Positions 9,058 through 16,935 of a DNA stretch of 44,776 nucleotides are shown piece after piece. How positions within the stretch are numbered: position 1 is the first letter of the stretch; each line of letters opens with the position of its first letter. The position numbers and the translations under genes were made by a program. The notes below the pieces were generated by a model. It saw only the letters and a list, made by a program, of their open reading frames with translations, was not told the DNA's origin and made no database searches. The stretch is from JBKDZP01 sp047971315 (GTDB taxonomy: Bacteria; Bacillota_I; Bacilli_A; RF39; UBA660): NCBI GenBank assembly GCA_047971315.1, contig JBKDZP010000012.1, positions 1 through 44,776 of the forward strand, read 5' to 3'.

Positions 9058-9348
9058 ATGAAAAACTATGAAATTATGTTTATAGTTAGACCAACATTAG
9101 GAGAAAGCGAAATATTAAGCGTTGCAAAAAGTTTTGAAGAAGTTTTAACTAATAATGGTGCTAATATTTTAAACAAAAAAGATATGGGTCAAAGAGAATT
9201 AGCTTATGAAATTAAAAAATTTAAAAGTGGACATTACTTTGCTTTTGAAATCGAAGCTGCTAATAATAAGGCAATTAAAGAATTTGATCGTTTAGCTTTA
9301 ATTAGTAATGATATGATTCGTCATTTAATCACAAGTATAGAAAAATAG
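9058..9348 (+). CDS. rpsF: 30S ribosomal protein S6
   Basis: 96 residues, the usual length for bacterial S6. Family features are MKNYEIMFIVRPTL at the start, GQRELAYEIKKFKSGHYF in the middle and NDMIRHLIT near the end. S6 binds S18 on the 30S platform, and the pair is the likely ligand of the leader directly upstream. Its ribosome binding site (GGGAGG) lies within that leader stem. Confidence 0.97.
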   Translation: MKNYEIMFIVRPTLGESEILSVAKSFEEVLTNNGANILNKKDMGQRELAYEIKKFKSGHYFAFEIEAANNKAIKEFDRLALISNDMIRHLITSIEK

Positions 9349-9362
9349 AATTGAGGTTATGT

Positions 9363-9848
9363 ATGAATAAAGCTATAATAATTGGTAGGTTAACTGCTAA
9401 ACCTGAACTAAGATATACTAATTCTAATCTTCCGTATACAAGATTTTCTGTTGCTGTAGACAGAGCATTTAGTAATAATCAAGGTCAAAGAGAAACTGAT
9501 TTTATAAATGTAATTGTTTGGAGAAAACAAGCAGAAAATGTTTGTAACTTTTTAGACAAGGGAAGTCAAGTAGCGGTTGAAGGAAGAATACAAACTGGAA
9601 GTTATGATGATAAAGATGGAAATAAAAGATATACAATGGATGTAGCAGGCGATCATGTACAATTTCTAGAAACTAGAAGTCAAAATCAAAATCGCTCTAA
9701 TAATTCAAATTATTCAAATAATTCAAATTATTCGAATAATGTAAGTCCATATGATTATCAAGAATCTTCAAATAATGTAAATATCAATGAAGATATTTTT
9801 GCTGATTTTGGAGATAGTGTTTCTATTGATGATAACTTCCTAGATTAA
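9363..9848 (+). CDS. ssb: single-stranded DNA-binding protein
   Basis: 161 residues. The ATG at 9363 is chosen (MNKAIIIGRLTAKPELRYT); it is preceded by GAGGT, and an upstream TTG at 9351 is not supported. The OB fold shows the family pattern FSVAVDRAF, TDFINVIVWRKQAENV and GSQVAVEGRIQT. The linker is an Asn/Ser/Tyr-rich repeat (NSNYSNNSNYSNN). The acidic tail ends DDNFLD, not the standard DDDIPF, so the partner-binding tip is altered. It sits between the two 30S genes, as in other Firmicutes. Confidence 0.95.
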   Translation: MNKAIIIGRLTAKPELRYTNSNLPYTRFSVAVDRAFSNNQGQRETDFINVIVWRKQAENVCNFLDKGSQVAVEGRIQTGSYDDKDGNKRYTMDVAGDHVQFLETRSQNQNRSNNSNYSNNSNYSNNVSPYDYQESSNNVNINEDIFADFGDSVSIDDNFLD

Positions 9849-9864
9849 AAAAGGAGGAATTCAA

Positions 9865-10083
9865 ATGGCTGAATTTTATAGAAAAAAGAAAAAAATCTGT
9901 CAAATGTGTGCAGGAAAGTCTGTAGATTATAAAGATGGAGAAATAATTAAAAAATATGTAAGTGCTGATAAAGGTAAAATTTTACCTAGAAGAGCAAGCG
10001 GTGCTTGTGCAAAACATCAAAGACATATTGCTAATGAAGTAAAAAAAGCTCGTTTTATGGCTATCTTGCCATTCGTAAAATAG
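9865..10083 (+). CDS. rpsR: 30S ribosomal protein S18
   Basis: 72 residues. The N-terminus carries FYRKKKKICQMC, followed by LPRRASGACAKHQRHIANEVKKARFMAILPF, quoted here only for its RRASG and KHQR hallmarks. The two closely spaced Cys residues (CQMC) suggest the zinc-binding C+ form. The ribosome binding site is AAAGGAGG. It is the partner of S6 and the last ribosomal gene of the operon. Confidence 0.97.
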   Translation: MAEFYRKKKKICQMCAGKSVDYKDGEIIKKYVSADKGKILPRRASGACAKHQRHIANEVKKARFMAILPFVK

Positions 10084-10104
10084 GACATATGTCTTATTTT
10101 TTTT
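10077..10104 (+). terminator. terminator after rpsR
   Basis: A palindromic stem, AATAGGACAT with ATGTCTTATT, overlaps the rpsR stop codon and ends in a T tract. Confidence 0.75.
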
Positions 10105-10126
10105 CATATATTATATTGGTGATAGA

Positions 10127-10396
10127 ATGTTTAATGAAAAAGATGCAGTAGAGATTTCCGATAAACTTAATATTTGTTTTGATAAATTCAAGTTTAATGA
10201 TTTTTTAACAGGTTTAAATATTGAATTAGAACATGGTTTGATAAATCCGAAGACAAATGTGTCTAATAATGACTTAGAAGTGACTGCCAAAATTGCCTTG
10301 GCTCATTTAAATGAATTTCCTAATTACTATAATAGCGAGTATGGATTGCCAGCTTTTGAAAGATATTTAAAAGATAAAATGGAAAATTTTTATTAG
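10127..10396 (+). CDS. DUF5661 family protein
   Basis: An 89-residue soluble protein. It matches the DUF5661 pattern as I recall it: an N-terminal (F)xxxDAxxIxxxL segment, GLNIELEHGLINPKTNVSNN and then TAKIALAHLNEFPNYY. The His in EHG and in AHLNEFP are family-conserved. No function is established. The start at 10127 has GGTGATAG upstream. It lies just after the rpsR terminator, so some readthrough or a weak local promoter must serve it. Confidence 0.8.
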   Translation: MFNEKDAVEISDKLNICFDKFKFNDFLTGLNIELEHGLINPKTNVSNNDLEVTAKIALAHLNEFPNYYNSEYGLPAFERYLKDKMENFY

Positions 10397-10486
10397 ATAA
10401 ACGAAAAAGTATATCTTATTAAAAAAATAATTTGACTAAATTGATTTAAACCCTGTTTTAGAGACATTAATAAAAAACTAGTAATT

Positions 10487-10515
10487 AAAAAGAGAAAATT
10501 TATTTCTCTTTTTTT
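10487..10515 (+). terminator. terminator after the DUF5661 gene
   Basis: A perfect 11-bp stem, AAAAAGAGAAA (10487-10497) with TTTCTCTTTTT, loop ATTTA, ending in a T tract. Because the arms are A- and T-rich it could also act on the minus strand. Confidence 0.85.
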
Positions 10516-10657
10516 GTATAAGTTTATCTTTTTTCCTTAATTTTTGATTTAATTTTGTTGTCTTATAAAATAATATTCATTCTCATACAAGTTGAATATA
10601 TTTTTTTAAAGATTTAATATTATTATTGTACAAGGTTTCCTTTTTTTGAAGATTATG

Positions 10658-10852
10658 CTAGCTTACTATAGTATAATCATATATTAGAGTTCCTTTACTA
10701 CTCATATCAATTTGAATTTTATTTGATTCACAAATAGCTTTGTACACATAAGATGCAAATTGGAATTCTTGATCAATGTTTATGATTAATCCAAGTACAT
10801 TTTTTTCTTTAGGATTTCCACACATATCAAATTTTTGATATTTTGATACCAT
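10658..10852 (-). CDS. possible small protein of unknown function (64 aa)
   Basis: An open frame in an otherwise gene-free 750-bp stretch, read on the minus strand. The translation has ordinary composition (NIDQEFQFASYVYKAICESN) and is not low-complexity, which argues mildly for a real gene or a fragment of one. No Shine-Dalgarno sequence is visible, and the start codon lies inside a 10-bp inverted repeat (10851-10884). I do not recognise the family. It could be a decayed remnant. Confidence 0.3.
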   Translation of the reverse strand: MVSKYQKFDMCGNPKEKNVLGLIINIDQEFQFASYVYKAICESNKIQIDMSSKGTLIYDYTIVS

Positions 10853-10884
10853 AAAATACAGCTTCTATGGAAAGTGTATTTTAT
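10851..10884. repeat. 10-bp inverted repeat in the rpsJ upstream gap
   Basis: ATAAAATACA (10851-10860) and TGTATTTTAT (10875-10884) are perfect reverse complements around a 14-nt loop. No T tract follows. The rest of 10516-10990 shows nothing else I can name. Confidence 0.6.
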
Positions 10885-10990
10885 CATAAACTAGTTTTTT
10901 ATTAAATGTCTACTCTAATGGGTGAATTTTAAAATTTAACTAATTTTTATTATAATTCATAATTTTTTATTAAAATGTGCTAAAAAATGC

Positions 10991-11019
10991 TTGCATTTCA
11001 TATAAATTATGTGTATAAT
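10991..11019 (+). promoter_or_regulatory. promoter of the S10 ribosomal superoperon
   Basis: TTGCAT (10991-10996) and TATAAT (11014-11019) are separated by 17 bp. The predicted start is near 11026, giving a leader of about 125 nt before rpsJ. Confidence 0.75.
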
Positions 11020-11025
11020 TGTGAA

Positions 11026-11152
11026 TGTGTGGAACGCGATGATGTGTGAGGTTGCTGATACGCCAGGTTAAGTTGTTAAATAATTTAAAATGATTGTCAG
11101 GTTTTTACGCGGAGCGAGTCTATACTGGATATAGGCGAGAGGAGGATACAAA
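11026..11152 (+). promoter_or_regulatory. structured rpsJ (S10 operon) leader RNA
   Basis: A 5' leader rich in conserved-looking G+C islands in an AT-rich genome. One hairpin is clear: GTCTATA (11118-11124) with TATAGGC (11130-11136), just upstream of the ribosome binding site GAGGAGG. Firmicutes S10 operons carry leaders thought to be bound by ribosomal protein L4 for autoregulation. Its position and the GTGAGGTTGCTGATACGCC block fit such a leader, but the assignment to a specific leader class is inference. Confidence 0.65.
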
Positions 11153-11461
11153 ATGTCAAAAACTAAAATTAGTATCAAATTGAAAGCTTTTGAACACAAA
11201 AGTTTAGATAATGCTTGTGCTAAAATAGTTGAAACTGTTAAAAGAACAGGTGGAGAAATTAGTGGACCAATTCCATTACCAACTGAAATTGAAAAAATAA
11301 CAATCTTAAGAGCAGTTCACAAATATAAAGACTCAAGAGAACAATTTGAAAAAAGAACACACAAAAGACTTATTGTAATCAACAATCCTAGCAAGGAAGC
11401 TATAAATGCATTAACACATTTAGAAATTCCAAGCGGTGTTGATATTCAAATTAAGTTATAA
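11153..11461 (+). CDS. rpsJ: 30S ribosomal protein S10
   Basis: 102 residues, full length. Family features are KISIKLKAFEHKSLD at the N-terminus, GGEISGPIPLPT and KYKDSREQFEKRTHKRLI. S10 lies in the 30S head and also acts as NusE in transcription antitermination. It is the first gene of the superoperon and follows the structured leader. Confidence 0.98.
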   Translation: MSKTKISIKLKAFEHKSLDNACAKIVETVKRTGGEISGPIPLPTEIEKITILRAVHKYKDSREQFEKRTHKRLIVINNPSKEAINALTHLEIPSGVDIQIKL

Positions 11462-11478
11462 TTTAAGGAGGAATAATT

Positions 11479-12225
11479 ATGAAAGGAATCTTAGGTCGTA
11501 AATTAGGAATGACTCAAGTATTTACAAAATCAGGAAAACTTATTCCAGTTACTGTTGTTGAAGTAGAACCAAACGTGGTTACACAAATTAAAACAAAAGA
11601 AACTGATGGATATGAAGCAATTCAACTTGGTTTTGATACTAAGAGAGAAAAGTTAGCGACAAAAGCTTCAGTTGGAATCACCAACAAAGCAAACACTACA
11701 CCTAAGCGCTTCTTTAGAGAAATTAGAGGTGTAGAGGTTAACAATTATTCTTTAGGTCAAGAAATCGGTATAGATATCTTTGCTGAAGGAGAAATTGTTG
11801 ATGTTACAGGAACTACTAAAGGAAAAGGGTTCCAAGGTGTTATTAAACGCCATAATCAAAGTCGAGGGCCTATGAGTCATGGATCACATTATCATAGAGG
11901 TCCAGGATCAATGGGTACAATGAGACCAATGCGTGTTTTTAAAGGTAAAAATTTACCAGGACATATGGGAACCTTAACAGTTACAATTCAAAATTTAGAA
12001 ATTGTAATGGTTGATGTTGAAAATAATGTAATTCTAGTTAAAGGAAATATCCCAGGACCTAAAAAATCTTTAGTTGTTATTAAATCTGCTGTTAAAAGCC
12101 CAGGAAAAGTAAATGAAATTGAAGAACTTAATAACTATTCACCTGTTGCAGAACAAGTAGAAGAAATAAATGAAACACCATTAGCTCCAGAAACTACTGA
12201 ATCAGTAGAAAATGTGGAAAACTAG
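11479..12225 (+). CDS. rplC: 50S ribosomal protein L3 with acidic C-terminal tail
   Basis: 248 residues. The L3 core is complete: MKGILGRKLGMTQVF, GTTKGKGFQGVIKRH, GSMGTMRPMRVFKGKNLPGH. It contacts the peptidyl-transferase region of 23S rRNA. L3 is normally about 205-215 residues; here an extra tail of roughly 35 residues after the core is rich in Glu, Asn and Thr (for example EEINETPLAPETTESVENVE). The tail is acidic, unusual for a ribosomal protein. There is no in-frame stop or frameshift, so it is a genuine extension. Confidence 0.97.
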   Translation: MKGILGRKLGMTQVFTKSGKLIPVTVVEVEPNVVTQIKTKETDGYEAIQLGFDTKREKLATKASVGITNKANTTPKRFFREIRGVEVNNYSLGQEIGIDIFAEGEIVDVTGTTKGKGFQGVIKRHNQSRGPMSHGSHYHRGPGSMGTMRPMRVFKGKNLPGHMGTLTVTIQNLEIVMVDVENNVILVKGNIPGPKKSLVVIKSAVKSPGKVNEIEELNNYSPVAEQVEEINETPLAPETTESVENVEN

Positions 12226-12240
12226 TAGGGAGGAATATAG

Positions 12241-12864
12241 ATGGAAAAATTATCTGTATTAAATATTAAAGGTGAAAAAGTTAGGGATATAAAATTAAGC
12301 GAAGATGTATTTGGAATTGTTCCAAATGATGCTGTTTTATATGATGCAATTACATTAGCAAGAAATTCAATGAGACAAGGAACTCATGAAACAAAAACAC
12401 GTAGTGAAGTATCAGGTGGAGGAAGAAAACCATGGCGTCAAAAGGGTACAGGTCGTGCTCGTCAAGGAAGTATTCGTGCACCACATTGGTATCATGGTGG
12501 GGTAGCATTTGGACCTCATATGAGAAGTTATGATAAAAAAATGAATCGTAAAGAAAGAAGATTAGCTTTAAAATCTGCTTTAGCATATAAAGCAATTGAT
12601 AGTGAATTAATTATCGTTGATAATTTAACATTCGCTACTGCTAAAACTAAAGAAGCACTTTCTTTATTAGAAACATTAAAATTAACTAAAAAAGTATTAA
12701 TAGTAGTTGAAGAACTTGATGAAAATGTTATCTTAGCAACTCGTAATGTTAAAGGTATTACATTATTACAAGTTGATGAAATTAATACATTAGATATTAT
12801 TGCAGCTGATGCAATGGTTATTACTGAAGCAGCAATCAAAGCTATCGAGGAGGTGCTTGTATAA
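12241..12864 (+). CDS. rplD: 50S ribosomal protein L4
   Basis: 207 residues, normal length. The exit-tunnel loop is seen in TRSEVSGGGRKPWRQKGTGR and ARQGSIRAPHWYHGGVAFGP. L4 is an assembly initiator of the 50S subunit and in many bacteria represses its own S10 operon by binding the leader, here at 11026-11152. Its stop shares one base with the rplW start. Confidence 0.98.
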   Translation: MEKLSVLNIKGEKVRDIKLSEDVFGIVPNDAVLYDAITLARNSMRQGTHETKTRSEVSGGGRKPWRQKGTGRARQGSIRAPHWYHGGVAFGPHMRSYDKKMNRKERRLALKSALAYKAIDSELIIVDNLTFATAKTKEALSLLETLKLTKKVLIVVEELDENVILATRNVKGITLLQVDEINTLDIIAADAMVITEAAIKAIEEVLV

Positions 12865-13145
12865 TGAGTAACTATAGAGATATTATTAAAGCACCAATTA
12901 TTACAGAAAAAAGTTCTGGATTAGTGCAAAACAATAACACTATGACATTTAGTGTTGATGTTAAAGCAAATAAAACACAAATAAAACAAGCAATTGAAAA
13001 TATATTCAAAGTGCAAGTTGAAAGTGTTAACATTATCAATGTAAGAGCAAAGAAAAAAAGAGTTGGTCGTTATGTTGGTAAAACAAGTAAAATTAAAAAA
13101 GCAATTGTTAAATTAAGAGAAGGAAGTTCTATTGAACTTAACTAA
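12864..13145 (+). CDS. rplW: 50S ribosomal protein L23
   Basis: 93 residues. Recognised by RDIIKAPIITEKSSGLVQ at the N-terminus, the VDVKANKTQIKQAIENIF helix region and VNIINVRAKKKRVGRYVGK. L23 sits at the tunnel exit and docks trigger factor and SRP. Start overlaps the rplD stop by one base; the ribosome binding site GAGGAGG lies inside rplD. Confidence 0.98.
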   Translation: MSNYRDIIKAPIITEKSSGLVQNNNTMTFSVDVKANKTQIKQAIENIFKVQVESVNIINVRAKKKRVGRYVGKTSKIKKAIVKLREGSSIELN

Positions 13146-13162
13146 TCTAAAGGAGGATATAT

Positions 13163-13993
13163 ATGGCTATTAAAAATTACAAACCAATGACTAATGGTAC
13201 TCGTGGGATGTCTAAGTTAGTAAATGAAGATATTACTTCATCTACACCTGAAAAATCTTTACTTGTAACATTAAAGAAAAACGGTGGTCGTAATAATCAA
13301 GGTAGAATTACCGTAAGACATCGTGGTGGTGGAGCCAAAAGAAAATATCGTATTATTGATTTTAAAAGAGATAAAGACGGTATTGTTGGTACAGTTACTA
13401 CAATTGAATACGATCCAAACAGAACTGCTAACATTGCTTTAATTACATATGCTGATGGAGAAAAAAGATATATTTTAGCTCCAAAAGGTTTACAAGTGGG
13501 GGACAAAATAGAAAATGGTGCAACAGCTGATATAAAAGTTGGAAATGCACTTCCTCTTGAAAATATTCCTGAAGGTACAATGGTTCATAATATTGAACTT
13601 AAAGCTGGTAAAGGTGGGCAAATGGCTCGTTCAGCTGGTTCTAGTGTTCAAATACTTGGACGTGAAGGAAGATATACATTACTTCGTTTAACTAGTGGTG
13701 AAGTTCGTAAAGTATTAAGTACTTGTAGAGCTACTATTGGTGAAGTTGGAAATGCAGATCATGAACTTGTAAATATTGGTAAAGCTGGTCGTAAAAGACA
13801 CATGGGTATTAAACCAACTGTTCGTGGTTCTGTTATGAACCCTAATGATCACCCTCATGGTGGTGGAGAAGGTCGTGCGCCAATTGGACGTAAAGGACCA
13901 GTTACTCCTTGGGGTAAACCAGCATTAGGATACAAGACACGTAAAAACAAAAAAGCTTCTGACAAGTTAATTGTTCGTCGTCGTAAAAAATAG
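13163..13993 (+). CDS. rplB: 50S ribosomal protein L2
   Basis: 276 residues, full length. Signature segments include NGTRGMSKL, GGRNNQGRITVRHRGGGAKR, GSSVQILGREGRYTLLRLTS and the C-terminal VRGSVMNPNDHPHGGGEGRA. The His in NDHPHGGG is the conserved residue important for peptidyl transfer. Ribosome binding site AAAGGAGG. Confidence 0.98.
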   Translation: MAIKNYKPMTNGTRGMSKLVNEDITSSTPEKSLLVTLKKNGGRNNQGRITVRHRGGGAKRKYRIIDFKRDKDGIVGTVTTIEYDPNRTANIALITYADGEKRYILAPKGLQVGDKIENGATADIKVGNALPLENIPEGTMVHNIELKAGKGGQMARSAGSSVQILGREGRYTLLRLTSGEVRKVLSTCRATIGEVGNADHELVNIGKAGRKRHMGIKPTVRGSVMNPNDHPHGGGEGRAPIGRKGPVTPWGKPALGYKTRKNKKASDKLIVRRRKK

Positions 13994-14009
13994 TGAAAGG
14001 ATGGTATAA

Positions 14010-14282
14010 ATGGCTAGAAGTTTAAAAAAAGGACCTTTTGTTGATTCATCATTAATGAAAAAGGTTGAAGAATTAATTAGTTCTGGAAAGAAATCAGTAA
14101 TTAAAACATGGTCTCGCCGTTCTACAATCTTTCCTAACTTTATCGGACACACATTTGCTGTTCATAATGGGAAAGAATTTATTCCTGTTTATGTAACTGA
14201 AGATATGGTTGGACATAAATTAGGGGAATTTTCACCAACTCGTAAATTTGGTGGACATGGCGATAATAAGAATAAAAAGTAA
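14010..14282 (+). CDS. rpsS: 30S ribosomal protein S19
   Basis: 90 residues. MARSLKKGPFVDSSLMKKVE, then TWSRRSTIFPNFIGHTFAVH and KLGEFSPTRKFGGH are diagnostic. S19 is in the 30S head and contacts S13 and the A-site tRNA region. Short 16-nt spacer from rplB. Confidence 0.98.
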   Translation: MARSLKKGPFVDSSLMKKVEELISSGKKSVIKTWSRRSTIFPNFIGHTFAVHNGKEFIPVYVTEDMVGHKLGEFSPTRKFGGHGDNKNKK

Positions 14283-14300
14283 CCAGGAAGGAGGACTAAA

Positions 14301-14636
14301 ATGGAAGCAAAAGCGATTGCAAAAGGATTAAGAATTGCGCCTCGTAAAGCTCGTTTAGTTATAGATTTAATACGTGGTAAAAGTGTTGCTGAAGCAGATG
14401 TAATTTTAGCAAATACTAATAAAGAAGCAGCTCGTTTAAGTAGAAAAGTACTTACTTCAGCTGTAGCAAATGCTGTTAACAATTTAAGTTTAGATGAATC
14501 TAATCTTTATGTTAAAGAAGCGTTTATTAATGAAGGTCAAACTTTAAAAAGAATGAGATTTGGTTCACGTGGACACGTGGATCCAATTAAAAAAAGAACA
14601 AGTCACATCACAATTGTGGTTAGTGAAAAAAAATAG
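14301..14636 (+). CDS. rplV: 50S ribosomal protein L22
   Basis: 111 residues. RIAPRKARLVIDLIRGKSV, the central SAVANAVNNLSL and the beta-hairpin tip region LKRMRFGSRGHVDPIKKRTS identify it. L22 lines the exit tunnel with L4. Ribosome binding site GGAGGA. Confidence 0.98.
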   Translation: MEAKAIAKGLRIAPRKARLVIDLIRGKSVAEADVILANTNKEAARLSRKVLTSAVANAVNNLSLDESNLYVKEAFINEGQTLKRMRFGSRGHVDPIKKRTSHITIVVSEKK

Positions 14637-14652
14637 ATAAAGGAGGTAACTG

Positions 14653-15330
14653 ATGGGTCAAAAAGTTAGTCCAGTGGGACTTAGAATCGGAATTAATAAA
14701 ACTTGGGAATCAAAATGGTATGCTGAAAACAAAGATTTCTCTAAATTTTTAAATAACGATGTTAAGATACGTAAGTTCTTAACTAAGAAATTAAAGGACG
14801 CAGCAGTTTCAAGCATTCTTATTGAAAGAAACTCAACTAAGACTGATGTAATTATCAATACAGCTAAACCTGGTGTTGTAATTGGTCATAGTGGTGAAGA
14901 AATTGAAAAATTAAAAAAAGAATTAACAAAATTAGTTAATGAAAATATTCAAATTTCTATTATGGAAATTAAAAATCCTGATGTGGATGCTGCTTTAGTA
15001 GCAGAAGGTATAGCACATCAAATTGAAAATCGTGTTTCATTTAGAATTGCACAAAAAAGAGCAATCAGAAATGCGATGAAAGCAGGCGCAAAAGGAATAA
15101 AGACATCGGTATCTGGACGTTTAGGCGGAGCTGATATGGCTAGAACTGAAGGTTATTCTGAAGGTAATACTCCACTTCATACTTTAAGAGCTAATATTGA
15201 TTATGCTCATAAAGAAGCTGATACTACTTATGGTAAGATTGGTGTAAAAGTATGGATTTATAAAGGAGAAATCCTTGCCTCTAAAGATAAAGGAGGTAAT
15301 TCTAATGGCATTAATACCAAAAAGAACTAA
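14653..15330 (+). CDS. rpsC: 30S ribosomal protein S3
   Basis: 225 residues. MGQKVSPVGLRIGI, the KH-type segment KPGVVIGHSGEEIEKLKKEL (Gly at the position usually R-GxxG; here GHSGEE) and the C-domain GIKTSVSGRLGGADMARTE are present. The C-terminus runs 26 nt into rplP, whose ribosome binding site AAAGGAGG is inside rpsC. S3 forms part of the mRNA entry site. Confidence 0.97.
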   Translation: MGQKVSPVGLRIGINKTWESKWYAENKDFSKFLNNDVKIRKFLTKKLKDAAVSSILIERNSTKTDVIINTAKPGVVIGHSGEEIEKLKKELTKLVNENIQISIMEIKNPDVDAALVAEGIAHQIENRVSFRIAQKRAIRNAMKAGAKGIKTSVSGRLGGADMARTEGYSEGNTPLHTLRANIDYAHKEADTTYGKIGVKVWIYKGEILASKDKGGNSNGINTKKN

Positions 15331-15730
15331 ATATCGTAGACGTCACCGTTTACCATATGATGGTGTTGCTAAAGGTAATACAGAATTACACTTTGGTGAT
15401 TATGGGTTAATGGCTACTGAAGGTGCTTGGATTACACAACAACAAATCGAAGCAGCTCGTGTTGCAATGACTCGTTTTATGAAACGTGGAGGAAAAGTAT
15501 GGATTAATATTTTTCCACATCTTTCATTAACTAGAATTCCTTTAGAAACTCGTATGGGTAAAGGTAAAGGTCAACCAGAATTATGGGTAGCCGTAGTTAA
15601 ACAAGGTAAAATTATGTTTGAAATTAATGGTGTTAGTGAAGCAACTGCTCGTGAAGCATTAAGATTAGCAATGCATAAATTACCAATCAAATGTAAATTT
15701 GTTAAAAAAGAAAGTGGTGAGCAAGCGTGA
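15305..15730 (+). CDS. rplP: 50S ribosomal protein L16
   Basis: 141 residues. The ATG at 15305 is set by AAAGGAGG at 15289-15296 and by the standard start MALIPKRTKYRRRHR. Further signatures are GDYGLMATEGAWITQQQIEA and MKRGGKVWINIFP. L16 organises the A-site region. It overlaps rpsC by 26 nt and rpmC by 4 nt (GTGA). Confidence 0.98.
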   Translation: MALIPKRTKYRRRHRLPYDGVAKGNTELHFGDYGLMATEGAWITQQQIEAARVAMTRFMKRGGKVWINIFPHLSLTRIPLETRMGKGKGQPELWVAVVKQGKIMFEINGVSEATAREALRLAMHKLPIKCKFVKKESGEQA

Positions 15731-15936
15731 GTAATAATGAAATCAGAGAATTAAGTATTGAAGAAATGAATAAAAAAATTGAAGAATACAAAGAAGAATT
15801 ATTTAATTTACGTTTTAGCCAAGCTACAGGAAATCTTGAAAAACCTTCAAGAATTAAAGAACTTAGAAAAGCTGTTGCACGTATGAAAACTATTCTTCGT
15901 GAACGTGAACTAAATTCTGCTAAGGAGGGTAACTAA
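15727..15936 (+). CDS. rpmC: 50S ribosomal protein L29
   Basis: 69 residues, GTG start inside the GTGA overlap with the rplP stop. IRELSIEEMNKKIEEYKEEL, LRFSQATGNLEKPSRIKELR are typical. Two-helix protein near the tunnel exit. Its stop shares one base with the rpsQ start. Confidence 0.97.
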   Translation: MSNNEIRELSIEEMNKKIEEYKEELFNLRFSQATGNLEKPSRIKELRKAVARMKTILRERELNSAKEGN

Positions 15937-16196
15937 TGGAAAAAACAAAAAATCGTGGACTTATTGGAATAGTTGTAAGTGATAAAACAGATAAAACAAT
16001 TACAGTTGTAGTTGAAACTTACAAAAAAGACCCTTTATATGGAAAACGTGTTAAATATTCAAAAAAATATGCTGCTCATGATGAAAAAAATGAAGCGAAA
16101 ATGGGAGATAAAGTACGTATTGTTGAAACAAGACCACTTTCTAAAACTAAACATTTTCGTCTAGTTGAAATTATTGAGCAAGCAATAGTTTTATAA
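15936..16196 (+). CDS. rpsQ: 30S ribosomal protein S17
   Basis: 86 residues. RGLIGIVVSDKTDKTITVVV, then YGKRVKYSKKYAAHDE and GDKVRIVETRPLSKTKHFRL are diagnostic of S17, an OB-fold protein binding the 5' domain of 16S rRNA. Ribosome binding site GGAGGG. Confidence 0.98.
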   Translation: MEKTKNRGLIGIVVSDKTDKTITVVVETYKKDPLYGKRVKYSKKYAAHDEKNEAKMGDKVRIVETRPLSKTKHFRLVEIIEQAIVL

Positions 16197-16221
16197 TTAA
16201 AACTGGGAGGAGGATCAATAT

Positions 16222-16590
16222 ATGATTCAACAAGAAAGCCATTTAAAAGTAGCTGATAATTCTGGTGCTCGTGAAGTTAGTGTTATAAGAGTACTTGGTG
16301 GAAGCAAAGTTAAAACTGGTAATATTGGAGATATAGTTGTTGCAACTGTTAAAAAAGCAACTCCTAACGGCACAGTAAAAAAAGGTAAAGTTGTTAAAGC
16401 TGTAGTTGTTAGAAGCAAATTTGGTCTTAGAAGAGAAGATGGATCTTATATTAAATTTGATGAAAACGCTTGTGTAATTATTAAAGATGATAAGAGCCCA
16501 GTTGGAACTCGTGTATTTGGACCAGTTGCACGTGAATTACGTGAAAAAGATTTTATGAAAATTGTATCACTTGCTAAAGAAGTATTATAA
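16222..16590 (+). CDS. rplN: 50S ribosomal protein L14
   Basis: 122 residues, standard length. MIQQESHLKVADNSGAREVS, then VVKAVVVRSKFGLRREDGSY and GTRVFGPVARELREKDFMKI are near-consensus. L14 contributes to intersubunit bridges and binds RsfS. Ribosome binding site GGGAGGAGG. Confidence 0.98.
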   Translation: MIQQESHLKVADNSGAREVSVIRVLGGSKVKTGNIGDIVVATVKKATPNGTVKKGKVVKAVVVRSKFGLRREDGSYIKFDENACVIIKDDKSPVGTRVFGPVARELREKDFMKIVSLAKEVL

Positions 16591-16609
16591 TTTTCGAAGG
16601 AGGAAAAGC

Positions 16610-16918
16610 ATGAACTTTAAAACTGGAGATAAAGTAGTTGTTATTGCTGGAAAAGATAAAGGAAAAGAAGGTAACATTACAAAAATCCTAAAGGATGTTA
16701 ATAAAGTTATTGTTAGTGGTGTTAATGTTGCTAAAAAGCATATTAAACCAGATGGACAATCTGCTGGAAGCATTGTTGAAGTTGAAAGACCAATTCACGC
16801 TTCAAATGTAATGATTATCGATCCTAAAACTAAAAAAGGAACCAGAATAGGACATACTGTTAATAAAGAAGGTAAGAAAATTAGAGTAACAAAAAAATCT
16901 AATTCTAACCTTGATTAA
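16610..16918 (+). CDS. rplX: 50S ribosomal protein L24
   Basis: 102 residues. The ATG at 16610 is chosen because it follows GAAGGAGGAAAAGC and gives the normal start MNFKTGDKVVVIAGKDKGKE; the longer frame opening at 16562 lies inside rplN. KOW-type N domain, later KKHIKPDGQSAGSIVEVE and HASNVMIIDP. L24 is an early 50S assembly initiator. Confidence 0.97.
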   Translation: MNFKTGDKVVVIAGKDKGKEGNITKILKDVNKVIVSGVNVAKKHIKPDGQSAGSIVEVERPIHASNVMIIDPKTKKGTRIGHTVNKEGKKIRVTKKSNSNLD

Positions 16919-16935
16919 TTGAAAGGAGGGTATAT

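Noticed and set aside
12350..12839. Minus-strand frames inside ribosomal genes (for example 12350-12595 and 12528-12839)
   Set aside because: They are antisense shadows of strongly conserved ribosomal protein genes and lack ribosome binding sites.
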